This document shows positions 23,217 through 30,868 of a stretch of DNA of 32,508 bases, in pieces (position 1 is the first letter of the stretch; the number at the start of each line of letters is the position of its first letter). The stretch comes from an uncultured Collinsella sp. (lineage in GTDB: Bacteria; Actinomycetota; Coriobacteriia; Coriobacteriales; Coriobacteriaceae), in assembly GCA_900754525.1 (NCBI GenBank), contig CAAEDE010000015.1, positions 1-32,508 of the forward strand, written 5' to 3'. The notes under the pieces are model-generated. The model was not told where the DNA came from. It saw only the letters and a program-made list of their open reading frames with translations, and did not search any database. The translations under genes were made by a program, and so were the position numbers.

Positions 23217-24527
23217 CTACGCTACGAAGAAGTAGACGAGGAAGGCGAGGGCTGCGATCCACATGAGCGGCTTGATCTTGGAAGCTTCGCCCTTAAAGAG
23301 CGCGACGATCACGTAGGCGATAAAGCCCAGACCGATGCCGGCAGAGATGGAGTAGGTAAAGGGCACGCCGGCGACAATCATGAACGCCGGGAAACCCTGC
23401 GACACGTCGGACCAGTCGATCTCGGAGGCCTCGCTCATCATGAGGAAGCCGACGTAGACCAGAGCACCGCAGGTGGCGGCGCTGGAAACGATGGTGACGA
23501 TGGGGGAGAAGAACGCGGCGAGAATGAACAGCACGCCGGTGGTGACGGAGGTGAGGCCCGTGCGGCCACCGTCGGCAGCGCCAGAGGTGGACTCGACGAA
23601 GGTGGTGATGGAGGAGACGCCCATGAAACCGCCCACAGCAGCGGCGGTGGAGTCGACGATCAGGATCTCCTTGATATTCTCGACGTTGCCGTCGTCGGTG
23701 AGGAATTCGCCCTGCTTGGCCACGGCCATCGCGGTGCCCATGGTGTCGAAGAAGTCACTCATGAGCAGCGAGAACGAGATGACGAGGAGCGCGGGGTCGG
23801 TAAGGACCTTGACGATGGCGGGCACGCCGCCGGCGTTGGCGATGGGGCCACCGATGCTCGAGAAGTCGAGCGGGGCGATGATGCCGGTCGGAGCCTGGGT
23901 CACACCTAGGGGGATACCGGCGATGACGGCGACGACGATGCCGATGAGCAACGAGCCCGGCACGTTGCGGGAAGCCAGGGCAACCGTCACGACGATGGAG
24001 ATGATGCCGACGATAAAGGTGGGGGAGGTGATGTCGCCCAGGCCGACGAGCGTACCGGCGCCAGCGGTGATGATGCCGGCGTCGCACAGGCCGATCATGG
24101 CGATAAACAGGCCCAGACCCACCGAGATGGCGTGACGCAGGACAACCGGGATGGCGTCCATGATGGCCTCGCGCAGGCCACAAAGCACGAGCAGCAAGAT
24201 GACAACGCCCTCAAGGAAGATGACGCTCATGGCCACGTGCCAGTCACCGCCGCAGACGGTGGTGGTGATTCCGGCGATCATCGCGTTGACGCCTAAGCCC
24301 GACGCGCAGGCGAGCGGGCGGTTGGCGAAGATGCCCATGCAGATGGTCATGATGCCGGCGCCCAGGCAGGTGGCGCAGGCGAGCGCTCCCGCATCGATGC
24401 CGGCGCCCGAGAGCACCGCGGGGTTGACGGCGATGATGTAGGCCATCGCCAGGAATGTTGTCAGTCCAGCGCGGAGTTCGGTCCCGATTGTGGACTTGCG
24501 CTCGCTGACGTGAAATAGTTCGTCCAT
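23217..24527 (-). CDS. AzgA-type NCS2 purine (adenine/guanine/hypoxanthine) permease
   Basis: This 436-residue polytopic transporter of the AzgA/PbuG subfamily imports adenine, guanine or hypoxanthine by proton symport. Recognisable features are the N-terminal TELRAGLTTFLAMAYIIAVNPAVL, the substrate-binding SGLGVNAM, SLLMSDFFDTMGTAMAVAKQG, and GVSSITTFVESTSGAADGGRTGL in the second half. ATG at 24527 (MDELFHVSERK) is preferred over the upstream in-frame ATG; AAGG and AAAGGG lie a few bases before it. No purine riboswitch was recognised upstream. The last 14 codons have been copied into the surface-protein intergenic region. Confidence 0.9.
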   Translation of the reverse strand: MDELFHVSERKSTIGTELRAGLTTFLAMAYIIAVNPAVLSGAGIDAGALACATCLGAGIMTICMGIFANRPLACASGLGVNAMIAGITTTVCGGDWHVAMSVIFLEGVVILLLVLCGLREAIMDAIPVVLRHAISVGLGLFIAMIGLCDAGIITAGAGTLVGLGDITSPTFIVGIISIVVTVALASRNVPGSLLIGIVVAVIAGIPLGVTQAPTGIIAPLDFSSIGGPIANAGGVPAIVKVLTDPALLVISFSLLMSDFFDTMGTAMAVAKQGEFLTDDGNVENIKEILIVDSTAAAVGGFMGVSSITTFVESTSGAADGGRTGLTSVTTGVLFILAAFFSPIVTIVSSAATCGALVYVGFLMMSEASEIDWSDVSQGFPAFMIVAGVPFTYSISAGIGLGFIAYVIVALFKGEASKIKPLMWIAALAFLVYFFVA

Positions 24528-24681
24528 GCATACCCTTTCCTTGTTCGGCCCCGAGTTTAGGCCGATTGACACGAACTCACCCACTATAGCCCCTTTACGA
24601 CGCTGTTGTTCCTCGCATGTTGATGTTCGGCGCTTTGTAGCAGACGGGCGGTATTTTCCGTATGAAAATGTGTGGGTACCG

Positions 24682-24687
24682 TATACT
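24682..24687 (+). promoter_or_regulatory. Possible -10 box of the deformylase-like gene
   Basis: TATACT lies 34 bases before the ATG at 24721 in a short AT-rich stretch. No convincing -35 hexamer is seen at the expected spacing, so this is tentative. Confidence 0.35.
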
Positions 24688-24720
24688 TAAGCGGTTACAA
24701 CGACCCCTATGGAGGAACGT

Positions 24721-25140
24721 ATGATTAAAGAGCTCTGCCACGACGAGGCTATTCTGTCCCAGCGTTGCGAGGTCGCGACCGTCGAGGACGAGTCGGTGGC
24801 ACAGGACCTGATCGATACCATCAAGTCGCTCGACGATGCCGGCTGCCTTGCCGCCAACCAGATCGGCGTCACCAAGAAGGTCTGCGTCTACCTGGACGAT
24901 GCCGGCGAGCCCCATGTGCTCTACAACCCCCGTCTGGTGTTTGGCCTGGGCGCCAGCAAGATGGAGGAGAGCTGCCTGACGCACGAGGAGGTCACCAAGT
25001 CCACGCGCTACATCAAGTGCAAGGTTGCCTTTGACCAGATCGTCGACGGCAAGATGAAGGAGTGCCGTCGCGACTACGCGGGCTTTGAGGCGCAAATGAT
25101 CCAGCATATGATCGATCACTGTCTTGGAAAGTTGGTCTAA
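24721..25140 (+). CDS. Peptide deformylase-like protein lacking the catalytic Glu
   Basis: This 139-residue protein has the short peptide deformylase fold. Motif 1 is GCLAANQIGV (matching GxGxAAxQ), motif 2 is EESCLTHEE where functional enzymes have EGCLS, and motif 3 is QHMIDHCLG where they have QHExDH. The metal ligands (Cys and both His) are present, but the general-base Glu of HExxH is Met, so hydrolytic deformylation is doubtful. It may be a divergent paralogue with another role; a housekeeping def must lie elsewhere. ATG at 24721 follows GGAGG by 5 bases. The TAA stop lies inside the left arm of a 109-bp imperfect palindrome. Confidence 0.82.
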   Translation: MIKELCHDEAILSQRCEVATVEDESVAQDLIDTIKSLDDAGCLAANQIGVTKKVCVYLDDAGEPHVLYNPRLVFGLGASKMEESCLTHEEVTKSTRYIKCKVAFDQIVDGKMKECRRDYAGFEAQMIQHMIDHCLGKLV

Positions 25141-25243
25141 GGGGACCAAAGCACCGCACCTTGCCGCTCAATCGTCGCTCGCGTACCTTAAGTACGCTTC
25201 GCTCCTCTTTCGTGGCAATCTGCGGCACTTTGACCCCTTAGAC
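25135..25243. repeat. 109-bp imperfect palindrome overlapping the deformylase-like stop codon
   Basis: Two 52-base arms (25135-25186 and 25192-25243) are inverted copies with roughly two thirds identity. The outer ten bases (GTCTAAGGGG/CCCCTTAGAC) and the centre (GCGTAC-CTTAA-GTACGC) pair perfectly. It encodes no plausible protein. It resembles a bacterial REP/BIME-type or MITE-like element inserted at a gene end, with the host stop codon TAA inside it. Confidence 0.65.
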
Positions 25244-25284
25244 GACCTGCGGGGTTAACTTGATTGAGTTTATCCTGCTTGAAT

Positions 25285-25318
25285 AGCCCGGGCATGACAT
25301 TGTTGTCATGTCCGGGCT
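25285..25318 (+). terminator. Rho-independent terminator
   Basis: 15-base arms (25285-25299 and 25304-25318) with one G-U pair and a 4-base loop are followed by TTTTGTGTTT. It lies 145 bases after the deformylase-like stop, beyond the palindrome, and 66 bases before the bile salt hydrolase start. Confidence 0.8.
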
Positions 25319-25384
25319 TTTGTGTTTAGCGCCTTTTTGTTTGGAGACAATGAAATTAGCAAGAACGTAAAGCTAGGAGGCGCT

Positions 25385-26350
25385 ATGTGTACGAGTATTC
25401 GATTTACCGATAATTCTGGCCACATGTATCTGGGCCGCAATCTCGACTGGAGCTTTGACTACGGCCAACAGGTTCGCGTGATGCCGCGCGGGTTTCACAT
25501 TCCGTATTCGTTTATCGACGACGCGACAGCGGCGCACGCGGTGATCGGTATGTGCATCGATTACAGGAACTACCCTATGTTCTTCGATTGCGGCAACGAT
25601 GCGGGCCTCGCCGTGGCGGGTCTCAATTTCCCGGGTTATGCCGAGTATGCCGAGGACCCTGTCGACGGCAAGACCAATATCGCGGCCTATGAGTTCCCCC
25701 TGTGGGTGGCAGCGACGTTCTCGACGGTCGATGAGGTCGAGGCCGCGCTGCGCGACACGGTGATTGTCGCCAAATCTGCCGGAGAGGGGCTGGGCGTGTC
25801 GCTGCTCCATTGGATTATCGGCGACAGCCAGCGCAGCATCGTGGTCGAGATGATGGCTGACGGCCTGCATGTATACGACGATCCGGTCGACACCCTTGCC
25901 AACCAGCCGACCTTCCCGTGGCACATGGAAAACCTGCGCACCTATATCACCGCCACAAGCGATTTTCCGCAGACGGCGACATGGCGCGGCGCCGAGCTCA
26001 AGCCCTATGGAGCCGGTGCCGGCATGCGCGGCATTCCGGGCGATTGCTATTCGCCGAGCCGTTTTGTAAAGGCGGCGTACCTCAATGCCAATTACCCGCA
26101 AAAGGAGAGCGAGACCGAAAACGTCGTTCGAATGTTCCGCTCGCTCGAGGGCGTGGTGATGATCGAGGGAGCGTCCAGGATGGGCGACGGCAAGTTCGAG
26201 AAGACCATCTACACCGGATGCTTTAGCGCGCGCACGGGCAATTATTACTACGCGATGTATGGGGATCCGTCGATTCGCTACGTGAGCCTGATGGATGCCG
26301 AGGGCGCGAGCCCCGATAGGCTCGTGGTTCCCGAGCCGCGCCGTTCGTAG
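25385..26350 (+). CDS. bsh: Bile salt hydrolase (choloylglycine hydrolase family)
   Basis: This 321-residue Ntn-hydrolase cleaves the amide bond between bile acids and taurine or glycine. After removal of Met1 the nucleophile is Cys2 (MCTSIRFTD). The other active-site residues of the family are in place: Arg18 and Asp21 (GRNLDW), Asn81 (AGLNFPGY), Asn173 (LANQPTFPWH) and Arg226 (SPSRFVKAAYLN). Bile salt hydrolases and penicillin V acylases share these, but Asn81 and the overall pattern (FDCGNDAGLAVAGLNFPG, PLHWII-like LLHWIIGDS) favour bile salts. No signal peptide is present, so it acts in the cytoplasm. AGGAGG lies 5 bases before the ATG. It is a single gene between two terminators. Confidence 0.9.
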   Translation: MCTSIRFTDNSGHMYLGRNLDWSFDYGQQVRVMPRGFHIPYSFIDDATAAHAVIGMCIDYRNYPMFFDCGNDAGLAVAGLNFPGYAEYAEDPVDGKTNIAAYEFPLWVAATFSTVDEVEAALRDTVIVAKSAGEGLGVSLLHWIIGDSQRSIVVEMMADGLHVYDDPVDTLANQPTFPWHMENLRTYITATSDFPQTATWRGAELKPYGAGAGMRGIPGDCYSPSRFVKAAYLNANYPQKESETENVVRMFRSLEGVVMIEGASRMGDGKFEKTIYTGCFSARTGNYYYAMYGDPSIRYVSLMDAEGASPDRLVVPEPRRS

Positions 26351-26373
26351 CCGATAGCTTTACCGCAATGCAA

Positions 26374-26409
26374 AGCGGCCCTGCATCTCCCGTGAGGTGC
26401 AGGGCCGCT
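26374..26409. terminator. Bidirectional terminator between bsh and kup
   Basis: 16-base arms (26374-26389 and 26394-26409, AGCGGCCCTGCA core) pair except for one G-U wobble, with a 4-base loop. It lies between the convergent stops at 26350 and 26430. Confidence 0.75.
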
Positions 26410-26429
26410 GTCGTTGATTTGTGACGTCG

Positions 26430-28679
26430 CTAGAAGTTGGCGTCGTTGAGTTGTTCACTCTCGAGGCCGTCGAGCTGTTGCTGTTCGGGTGTATCGGCGA
26501 CGCTCTCGAGCAGCTCGGTGGGATCGACGTTCATGTCCCTACCGGCCTCGTTGCCGTTGACCAAGTCGTCCGAGAAGATATCGACTTCCATTTCCTCGGC
26601 TTCTTCGATCTGAACCTCGAGCGGCACCTGGGTGCGCACGAGCTTAACGGCCGGGCGCATGCGGGCAAACAGCGGCACGTACTCGATGATGATGGCCGAG
26701 TTCTCAAGACCGTACCAACGCGCCGGGCTTCCGCAGGCGCGGCGGACGGCGTACTTGATGGCCATGACGCGATGGTCGTTGCGGTTGATGTCCGTTTCGG
26801 GGGCAAGCATCTTGCGCAGCATGCAAAAACGGAAGTCGCCTACGTTGCCGCGTGTCTCGTAGATGGAGTAGGTGTGATGCTGCGGCGGCAGCTCACCCGA
26901 TGCCATCAAGTCGCCAACGATCTGGCGCAGGTAGGCATTAACGCGCTGGTTGACCTTAAAGCCCAGGTCCAGGCGCACGCGGAACAAAAAGTCCGTTCCA
27001 AAGGTCTCGACGGAATACTCGTGCGTATAGGGTTCGTCGGTAACGTGCACGTTAATGAACCAATATGCCTTGGCGCGCTTGGGGTGCTTGTCCAGGATGG
27101 AATAGAGCACGTCGCGGTCGAGCGTGAGCGGATCGGGGCTGTTGGTGAGGAACACCAGGTTGTCGGCGAGCACGGGGTAGGTCTCGTCATTGCGCAGGCG
27201 GTTGAGCTGGTCGATGTACTTGGAGACGGGCAGCAGGATCGTCTGCGTGCGCTCGATGGCGGTGCCGCGACGCCACACATACATAAGGCCAAACAGCAGT
27301 GCGGCCAGGAAGATCATCACATAGCCGCCGTCAAAGAACATGGTGAGGCACGAGGCGAAGAAGCACAGCTCAATGGCACCGAAGAGCAGGGCGAAGACGC
27401 AGGCGCCCAGCTTGTGCTTGAGAATGCCAGCGATATAGCTCGTCAAAAGCGTCGTGGTCATGAGCATGGTCACGGTAATGGCGAGGCCGTAGGCGCTCTC
27501 CATGCGCTCGGAGTTTTGGAACAGCAGCACGATGAAGATGCAGCCGACCCACATGATGTTGTTGACGAGCGGAATATAGAGCTGGCCCTTGGTGTCGCTG
27601 GGGTAGTGGATGCGCAGATGCGGCATAAGGTTGAGGCGCGTGGCCTCGGATACCAGCGAGAACGAGCCGGTGATGAGCGCCTGCGAGGCAATGATGGCCG
27701 CCACGGCCGAAAGCACGATGGCAAAGGGGCGCAGGGGCTCGGGAAGCATCATATAGAACGGGTTGACGATATCCATCGCGAGCATCTGGGGATTGGAATT
27801 GTTGGCGAGCAGCCAAGCGCCCTGACCCAGGTAGTTAAGGATTAGCGCCGCCTTAACAAACGGCCAGGATGCGTAGATGTTGGCCTTGCCTACGTGGCCC
27901 ATGTCTGAATAGAGCGCCTCGGCGCCGGTCGTCGACAGGAAGACGAAGCCGAGCACCATGATGCCCGAGTGGTTGATGGGCGAGAACAGGAACATGATGC
28001 CGCGGATGGGGTTGAGCGCGCGCAGGATGGACAGGTTGCCGAGCATGTTGAACAGGCCGGCGCCTGCCAGGAACAGGAACCACAGCGTCATGAGCGGGCC
28101 GAACAGCTTACCGATCGACGAGGTACCGGCGCGCTGCATGGCAAATAGGCCGCAGATAATGATGATGGTAATAATGATGACGTTGGTTTGCCCGTCACCC
28201 AATAGCGCGTGGCCCCACTCGATGGTGCGCAGACCCTCGATGGCTGTGGTGACCGTGACCGCGGGGGTGAGGATGCCGTCGGCGAGCAGCGCCGCGCCGC
28301 CGATCATGGCGGGCAGAATCAGCCACGGCGCTACCTTGCGCACCAGGCTAAACAGGGCGAAGATGCCGCCTTCGTTGTGGTTGTCGGCCTTCATGGCGAT
28401 TACCACGTACTTGACCGTGGTCACGAGCGTCATGGTCCAGATGACGAGCGAAAGCGCGCCCAGGATCATGTCCTCGCTGACGGTACCGATGCCGCCGTTG
28501 TTGGCGACGATTGATTTCATGGTGTACATGGGGCTCGTGCCGATGTCGCCATAGACGACGCCGAGCGTTACGAGCAGCATGCCAGCGGAGAGGGGGATGG
28601 CTCCGTGCCCGCCTTGCCCGCGCTGGTCTTGGAGGTTTGCCTCCAGTTTGTTGTGTGCCACGAGGACTCCCTTAGACAT
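26430..28679 (-). CDS. kup: Low-affinity potassium transport protein Kup
   Basis: This 749-residue KUP/HAK/KT potassium:proton symporter has the family signature GVVYGDIGTSPMYT near residue 42, KYVVIAMKADNHNEGGIFAL (about 89-108) and about 12 hydrophobic segments up to about residue 470. A long hydrophilic C-terminal domain (about 280 residues) ends in an acidic tail. It is longer than E. coli Kup (622), mainly in this tail. The start is either ATG 28679, with a weak GAGG, or GTG 28661, which has AAGGGAG 5 bases upstream and would shorten the protein by six residues. No cyclic-di-AMP (ydaO) riboswitch was recognised in the 80-base leader. Confidence 0.92.
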   Translation of the reverse strand: MSKGVLVAHNKLEANLQDQRGQGGHGAIPLSAGMLLVTLGVVYGDIGTSPMYTMKSIVANNGGIGTVSEDMILGALSLVIWTMTLVTTVKYVVIAMKADNHNEGGIFALFSLVRKVAPWLILPAMIGGAALLADGILTPAVTVTTAIEGLRTIEWGHALLGDGQTNVIIITIIIICGLFAMQRAGTSSIGKLFGPLMTLWFLFLAGAGLFNMLGNLSILRALNPIRGIMFLFSPINHSGIMVLGFVFLSTTGAEALYSDMGHVGKANIYASWPFVKAALILNYLGQGAWLLANNSNPQMLAMDIVNPFYMMLPEPLRPFAIVLSAVAAIIASQALITGSFSLVSEATRLNLMPHLRIHYPSDTKGQLYIPLVNNIMWVGCIFIVLLFQNSERMESAYGLAITVTMLMTTTLLTSYIAGILKHKLGACVFALLFGAIELCFFASCLTMFFDGGYVMIFLAALLFGLMYVWRRGTAIERTQTILLPVSKYIDQLNRLRNDETYPVLADNLVFLTNSPDPLTLDRDVLYSILDKHPKRAKAYWFINVHVTDEPYTHEYSVETFGTDFLFRVRLDLGFKVNQRVNAYLRQIVGDLMASGELPPQHHTYSIYETRGNVGDFRFCMLRKMLAPETDINRNDHRVMAIKYAVRRACGSPARWYGLENSAIIIEYVPLFARMRPAVKLVRTQVPLEVQIEEAEEMEVDIFSDDLVNGNEAGRDMNVDPTELLESVADTPEQQQLDGLESEQLNDANF

Positions 28680-28760
28680 CTGGCCTCTGCCAAGAGCAGT
28701 AGACCTTTATGCCGTCTTTATACATATAAGAGCAGTTTGGCACATCGGGTTATTTTAGAC

Positions 28761-28784
28761 AATAATCCCCAGCTGGGGATTATT
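28761..28784. repeat. 24-bp perfect palindrome AATAATCCCCAG/CTGGGGATTATT
   Basis: Perfect 24-bp palindrome between the EamA gene stop (28819, minus) and the kup start (28679). It could weakly terminate the EamA transcript or serve as an operator for kup. It shares the ATCCCC/GGGGAT core with the repeat at 9987-10017. Confidence 0.55.
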
Positions 28785-28818
28785 TATGTATGTAGGTAGC
28801 ATTTCAAGCCAGGGGCTT

Positions 28819-29730
28819 TTAAGCATGCGCTGTCTGGGCGATGCCAGCCTTAGCGCTTGCGCGTTTGCCGGCGAGTTCGCAAAAAATCGCGCCGCCGATG
28901 ATAAGCGCGGCGCCCATCAGGCGGACCGGTGTTATGGCTTCGCCTAAAAGGACGGCCGAGAACACGACGGCCGAAAGCGGCTCGAGGTAGCCGACGACCG
29001 CGACGGTCTGGACGGGCAGCTTGGCGACGGCACTAAAGTAGAGCAGGCAACCGATGCCGGTGTTGACGACGCCGAGCATGACGACGGCGCGCCAATCAAT
29101 ACTGGCGGCGATGCCGGCGGACAGGAATGAGGGGGTGCCCTGCGTGATGAGCGTGAGGACCAGCGCGGTTACAAAGGCGGCACTCACCTGGAGCGTGGAG
29201 TTTTCGAGGCCTTCGATGTGTGGCGCACCCTTGCTAGCGATGACCATCAGCGCATAGCAAAATGCCGAGGCGATGCCGCAGACGATACCCGCAATGGGCA
29301 TATTGCCGCCTAGACCTTGCGCTGCAATGAGGAAAGCACCGCAGGCGACGGCGATAAACCCGGCGATTTTGCCGCCGGTCAGTTTTTCGCCAAAGATGAG
29401 TGGGGAGAGCGCCATAACGATGATGGGGCCGCAGTAGTACAGCAGCGAGGATACGCCGACGCCGATCGTCTGGTAGGCACGGAACAGAAAAATCCAGCTG
29501 GCACCCAGCGCGGTTCCCGAGAGAAGGAGTGCTGCGGCTTCGCGGGGACGAGATGGCGCCTGCAGTTTATGGCGTTGGGTGATGGCGAGGATGGTGACAA
29601 GCGAGATGGCGCCCAAAAACGTGCGTAGTAGCACAATATCGGAGCTCGGCAGCGCGATGGCGGCGGCGATGATGCCGTTGGAGCCAAACAATAGCAATGC
29701 TGCTAAGTACGTAAACAGTCCGTTGTTCAT
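28819..29730 (-). CDS. EamA-type (DMT superfamily) transporter
   Basis: This 303-residue membrane protein has ten predicted hydrophobic helices arranged as two EamA repeats, for example LLLFGSNGIIAAAIALP and ILLRTFLG-like LLRTFLGAISLV in repeat 1, and VVNTGIGCLLYFSAVAKLP with VVGYLEPLSAVVFSAVLLGE in repeat 2. The LEPLSAV(V/L)(F/L)...LGE motif is diagnostic of the family, whose members export amino acids or other metabolites. GAGGGG precedes the ATG. A divergent LysR gene and a shared operator-like palindrome lie upstream. Confidence 0.85.
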   Translation of the reverse strand: MNNGLFTYLAALLLFGSNGIIAAAIALPSSDIVLLRTFLGAISLVTILAITQRHKLQAPSRPREAAALLLSGTALGASWIFLFRAYQTIGVGVSSLLYYCGPIIVMALSPLIFGEKLTGGKIAGFIAVACGAFLIAAQGLGGNMPIAGIVCGIASAFCYALMVIASKGAPHIEGLENSTLQVSAAFVTALVLTLITQGTPSFLSAGIAASIDWRAVVMLGVVNTGIGCLLYFSAVAKLPVQTVAVVGYLEPLSAVVFSAVLLGEAITPVRLMGAALIIGGAIFCELAGKRASAKAGIAQTAHA

Positions 29731-29759
29731 GCGCTGACATCCCCTCTATATCCGAGCAT

Positions 29760-29776
29760 GTTCACTATGGGTGAAC
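29760..29776. promoter_or_regulatory. LysR-type operator in the eamA/lysR divergent region
   Basis: The perfect inverted repeat GTTCAC-TATGG-GTGAAC contains TCAC-N5-GTGA, the T-N11-A pattern of LysR boxes. It lies between the start of the minus-strand exporter (29730) and the LysR gene (29828/29849), placing it to control both. Confidence 0.6.
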
Positions 29777-29797
29777 GGGCTTTAGAAGAAAAGCGAA

Positions 29798-29803
29798 TAT
29801 AAT
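29798..29803 (+). promoter_or_regulatory. -10 box of the LysR gene
   Basis: Consensus TATAAT lies 22 bases downstream of the LysR-type palindrome and about 25 bases before the first possible start codon. The -35 region is not clear, as expected for an autoregulated or activator-dependent promoter. Confidence 0.5.
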
Positions 29804-29827
29804 ACATGGCAAACATGACAAAAACTC

Positions 29828-30706
29828 ATGCAAAGGCGGATGGGTGCCGTGGAAACGAATATTCAAAAGATGCAGGTGCTGCTGGAGACGGTGCGCGCCG
29901 GAAGCTTTACGCGTGCTGCCGAGCGCCTGAGCTATTCGCAATCGGGCGTGAGCCGTATGGTGGCCGATCTTGAGGCCGATTGGGGCTTTAAGGTGCTCGA
30001 CCGCAGTCGCGAGGGCGTAGTGCTTTCTGCCGACGGGCGGCAAGTTATGCCGGCTGTCGAGGCGCTCTGCGAGGAATTCACTCGCCTGCAGCGACGCGTG
30101 GATGAGATGCGTGGGCTCATGCGCGGCAAAATCTGTATCGGTACGTTTTCGAGCGTGGCGACCCACGTGCTGCCGCCGGTGATCGCGCGCTTTCGCGCCG
30201 ATCACCCGGACGTCGATTATGAGTTGCTGATGGGCGATTACTCAGAGATTGAACAATGGGTGGCTGAGGGTCGTTGTGACCTGGGCTTTATCCCGCGTGA
30301 GCCACGCGGCGCCGGCATGGCGTCGCGGCCGTTGGTGCAAGACGAGCTGATGGCCGTGGTGCCAGCGGACTCCTCGCTTGCCACCGCGGAGGTCGTTTCC
30401 CTTGCCGATTTGGCCAACGAGCAGTTTATTCTGCTGGAACGCGGTAGCGACGACGAGATTACACCGCTGTTTCGCCGCGCGGGCCTGGCGGTGCGCTCCA
30501 AGCTGTCTACCTGGGATGACTATGCGATTATGGCCATGGTCGAGGACGGTCTGGGCGTGAGCATTCTTCCGGCGCTCATCTTGCGCCGCTGCCAGTTCGA
30601 TGTTGCCGTGCGCCCGCTCGAGGGACATCCTCATCGGCAGATCAACGCCATATATCGAACGGCTGACGTTTCGCTTGCGGCGGCTCGTTTCCTTGAATAC
30701 CTCTAA
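29828..30706 (+). CDS. LysR-family transcriptional regulator, divergent from the EamA transporter
   Basis: This LysR-type regulator of up to 292 residues has an N-terminal helix-turn-helix (QVLLETVRAGSFTRAAERLS, YSQSGVSRMVADLE) and a C-terminal effector-binding domain starting near residue 95 (ICIGTFSSVATHVLPPVIARF). Divergence from an exporter gene suggests that it senses the exported metabolite and activates the exporter, a common arrangement, but this is inference. The start is ambiguous: ATG 29828 and ATG 29840 lack spaced ribosome binding sites; GTG 29849 (V-E-T-N) has AAAGG about 12 bases upstream. Confidence 0.87.
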   Translation: MQRRMGAVETNIQKMQVLLETVRAGSFTRAAERLSYSQSGVSRMVADLEADWGFKVLDRSREGVVLSADGRQVMPAVEALCEEFTRLQRRVDEMRGLMRGKICIGTFSSVATHVLPPVIARFRADHPDVDYELLMGDYSEIEQWVAEGRCDLGFIPREPRGAGMASRPLVQDELMAVVPADSSLATAEVVSLADLANEQFILLERGSDDEITPLFRRAGLAVRSKLSTWDDYAIMAMVEDGLGVSILPALILRRCQFDVAVRPLEGHPHRQINAIYRTADVSLAAARFLEYL

Positions 30707-30737
30707 ACGTGTACACGTCATTGTCCGCTTTGGACAA
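30707..30737 (+). promoter_or_regulatory. Two adjacent palindromes after the LysR gene
   Basis: ACGTGTACACGT (30707-30718) is a perfect 12-bp palindrome directly after the LysR stop. TTGTCC-N5-GGACAA (30721-30737) follows. They could be a weak terminator or regulator sites for the downstream HTH-aminotransferase gene. Confidence 0.35.
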
Positions 30738-30765
30738 ATCTCAGAGTCCGGTACATTTTCTTATG

Positions 30766-30849
30766 AAATTGAACTTTCGAATGAGGTGCCGCGTTATACT
30801 GCTGCCTAAATTGAACTTAGGTTCAATTTGTGTTCTATAAATTGAACTT
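30766..30849 (+). promoter_or_regulatory. Array of AAATTGAAC operator-like sites before the HTH-aminotransferase gene
   Basis: AAATTGAACTT occurs three times on the plus strand at 30766-30776, 30808-30818 and 30839-30849. The start-to-start distances are 42 and 31 bp, about four and three helical turns. The middle copy pairs with an inverted half-site (GTTCAATTT, 30821-30829) to form a perfect 9-bp-arm palindrome. A TATACT (-10-like) lies at 30795-30800, between sites 1 and 2. The downstream gene encodes an XRE-type helix-turn-helix, so this is most simply an autoregulatory operator. Confidence 0.6.
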
Positions 30850-30868
30850 TGCCAGCAAGGAGGTTCCT

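Noticed and set aside
24528..24660. Purine riboswitch before the AzgA-type permease
   Set aside because: No three-way-junction core sequences were recognised on the minus strand.
25141..25384. tRNA or small protein gene in the gap before bsh
   Set aside because: The gap is filled by the long palindrome and a terminator; no cloverleaf or credible open frame was seen.
26421..27845. 474-codon open frame on plus
   Set aside because: It is antisense to kup, whose motifs are unambiguous; the product is Val/Leu/His-rich with no recognisable domain, as expected for a shadow in high-GC DNA.
28680..28818. Cyclic-di-AMP (ydaO) riboswitch before kup
   Set aside because: The kup leader is too short and none of the conserved blocks of that riboswitch was seen.
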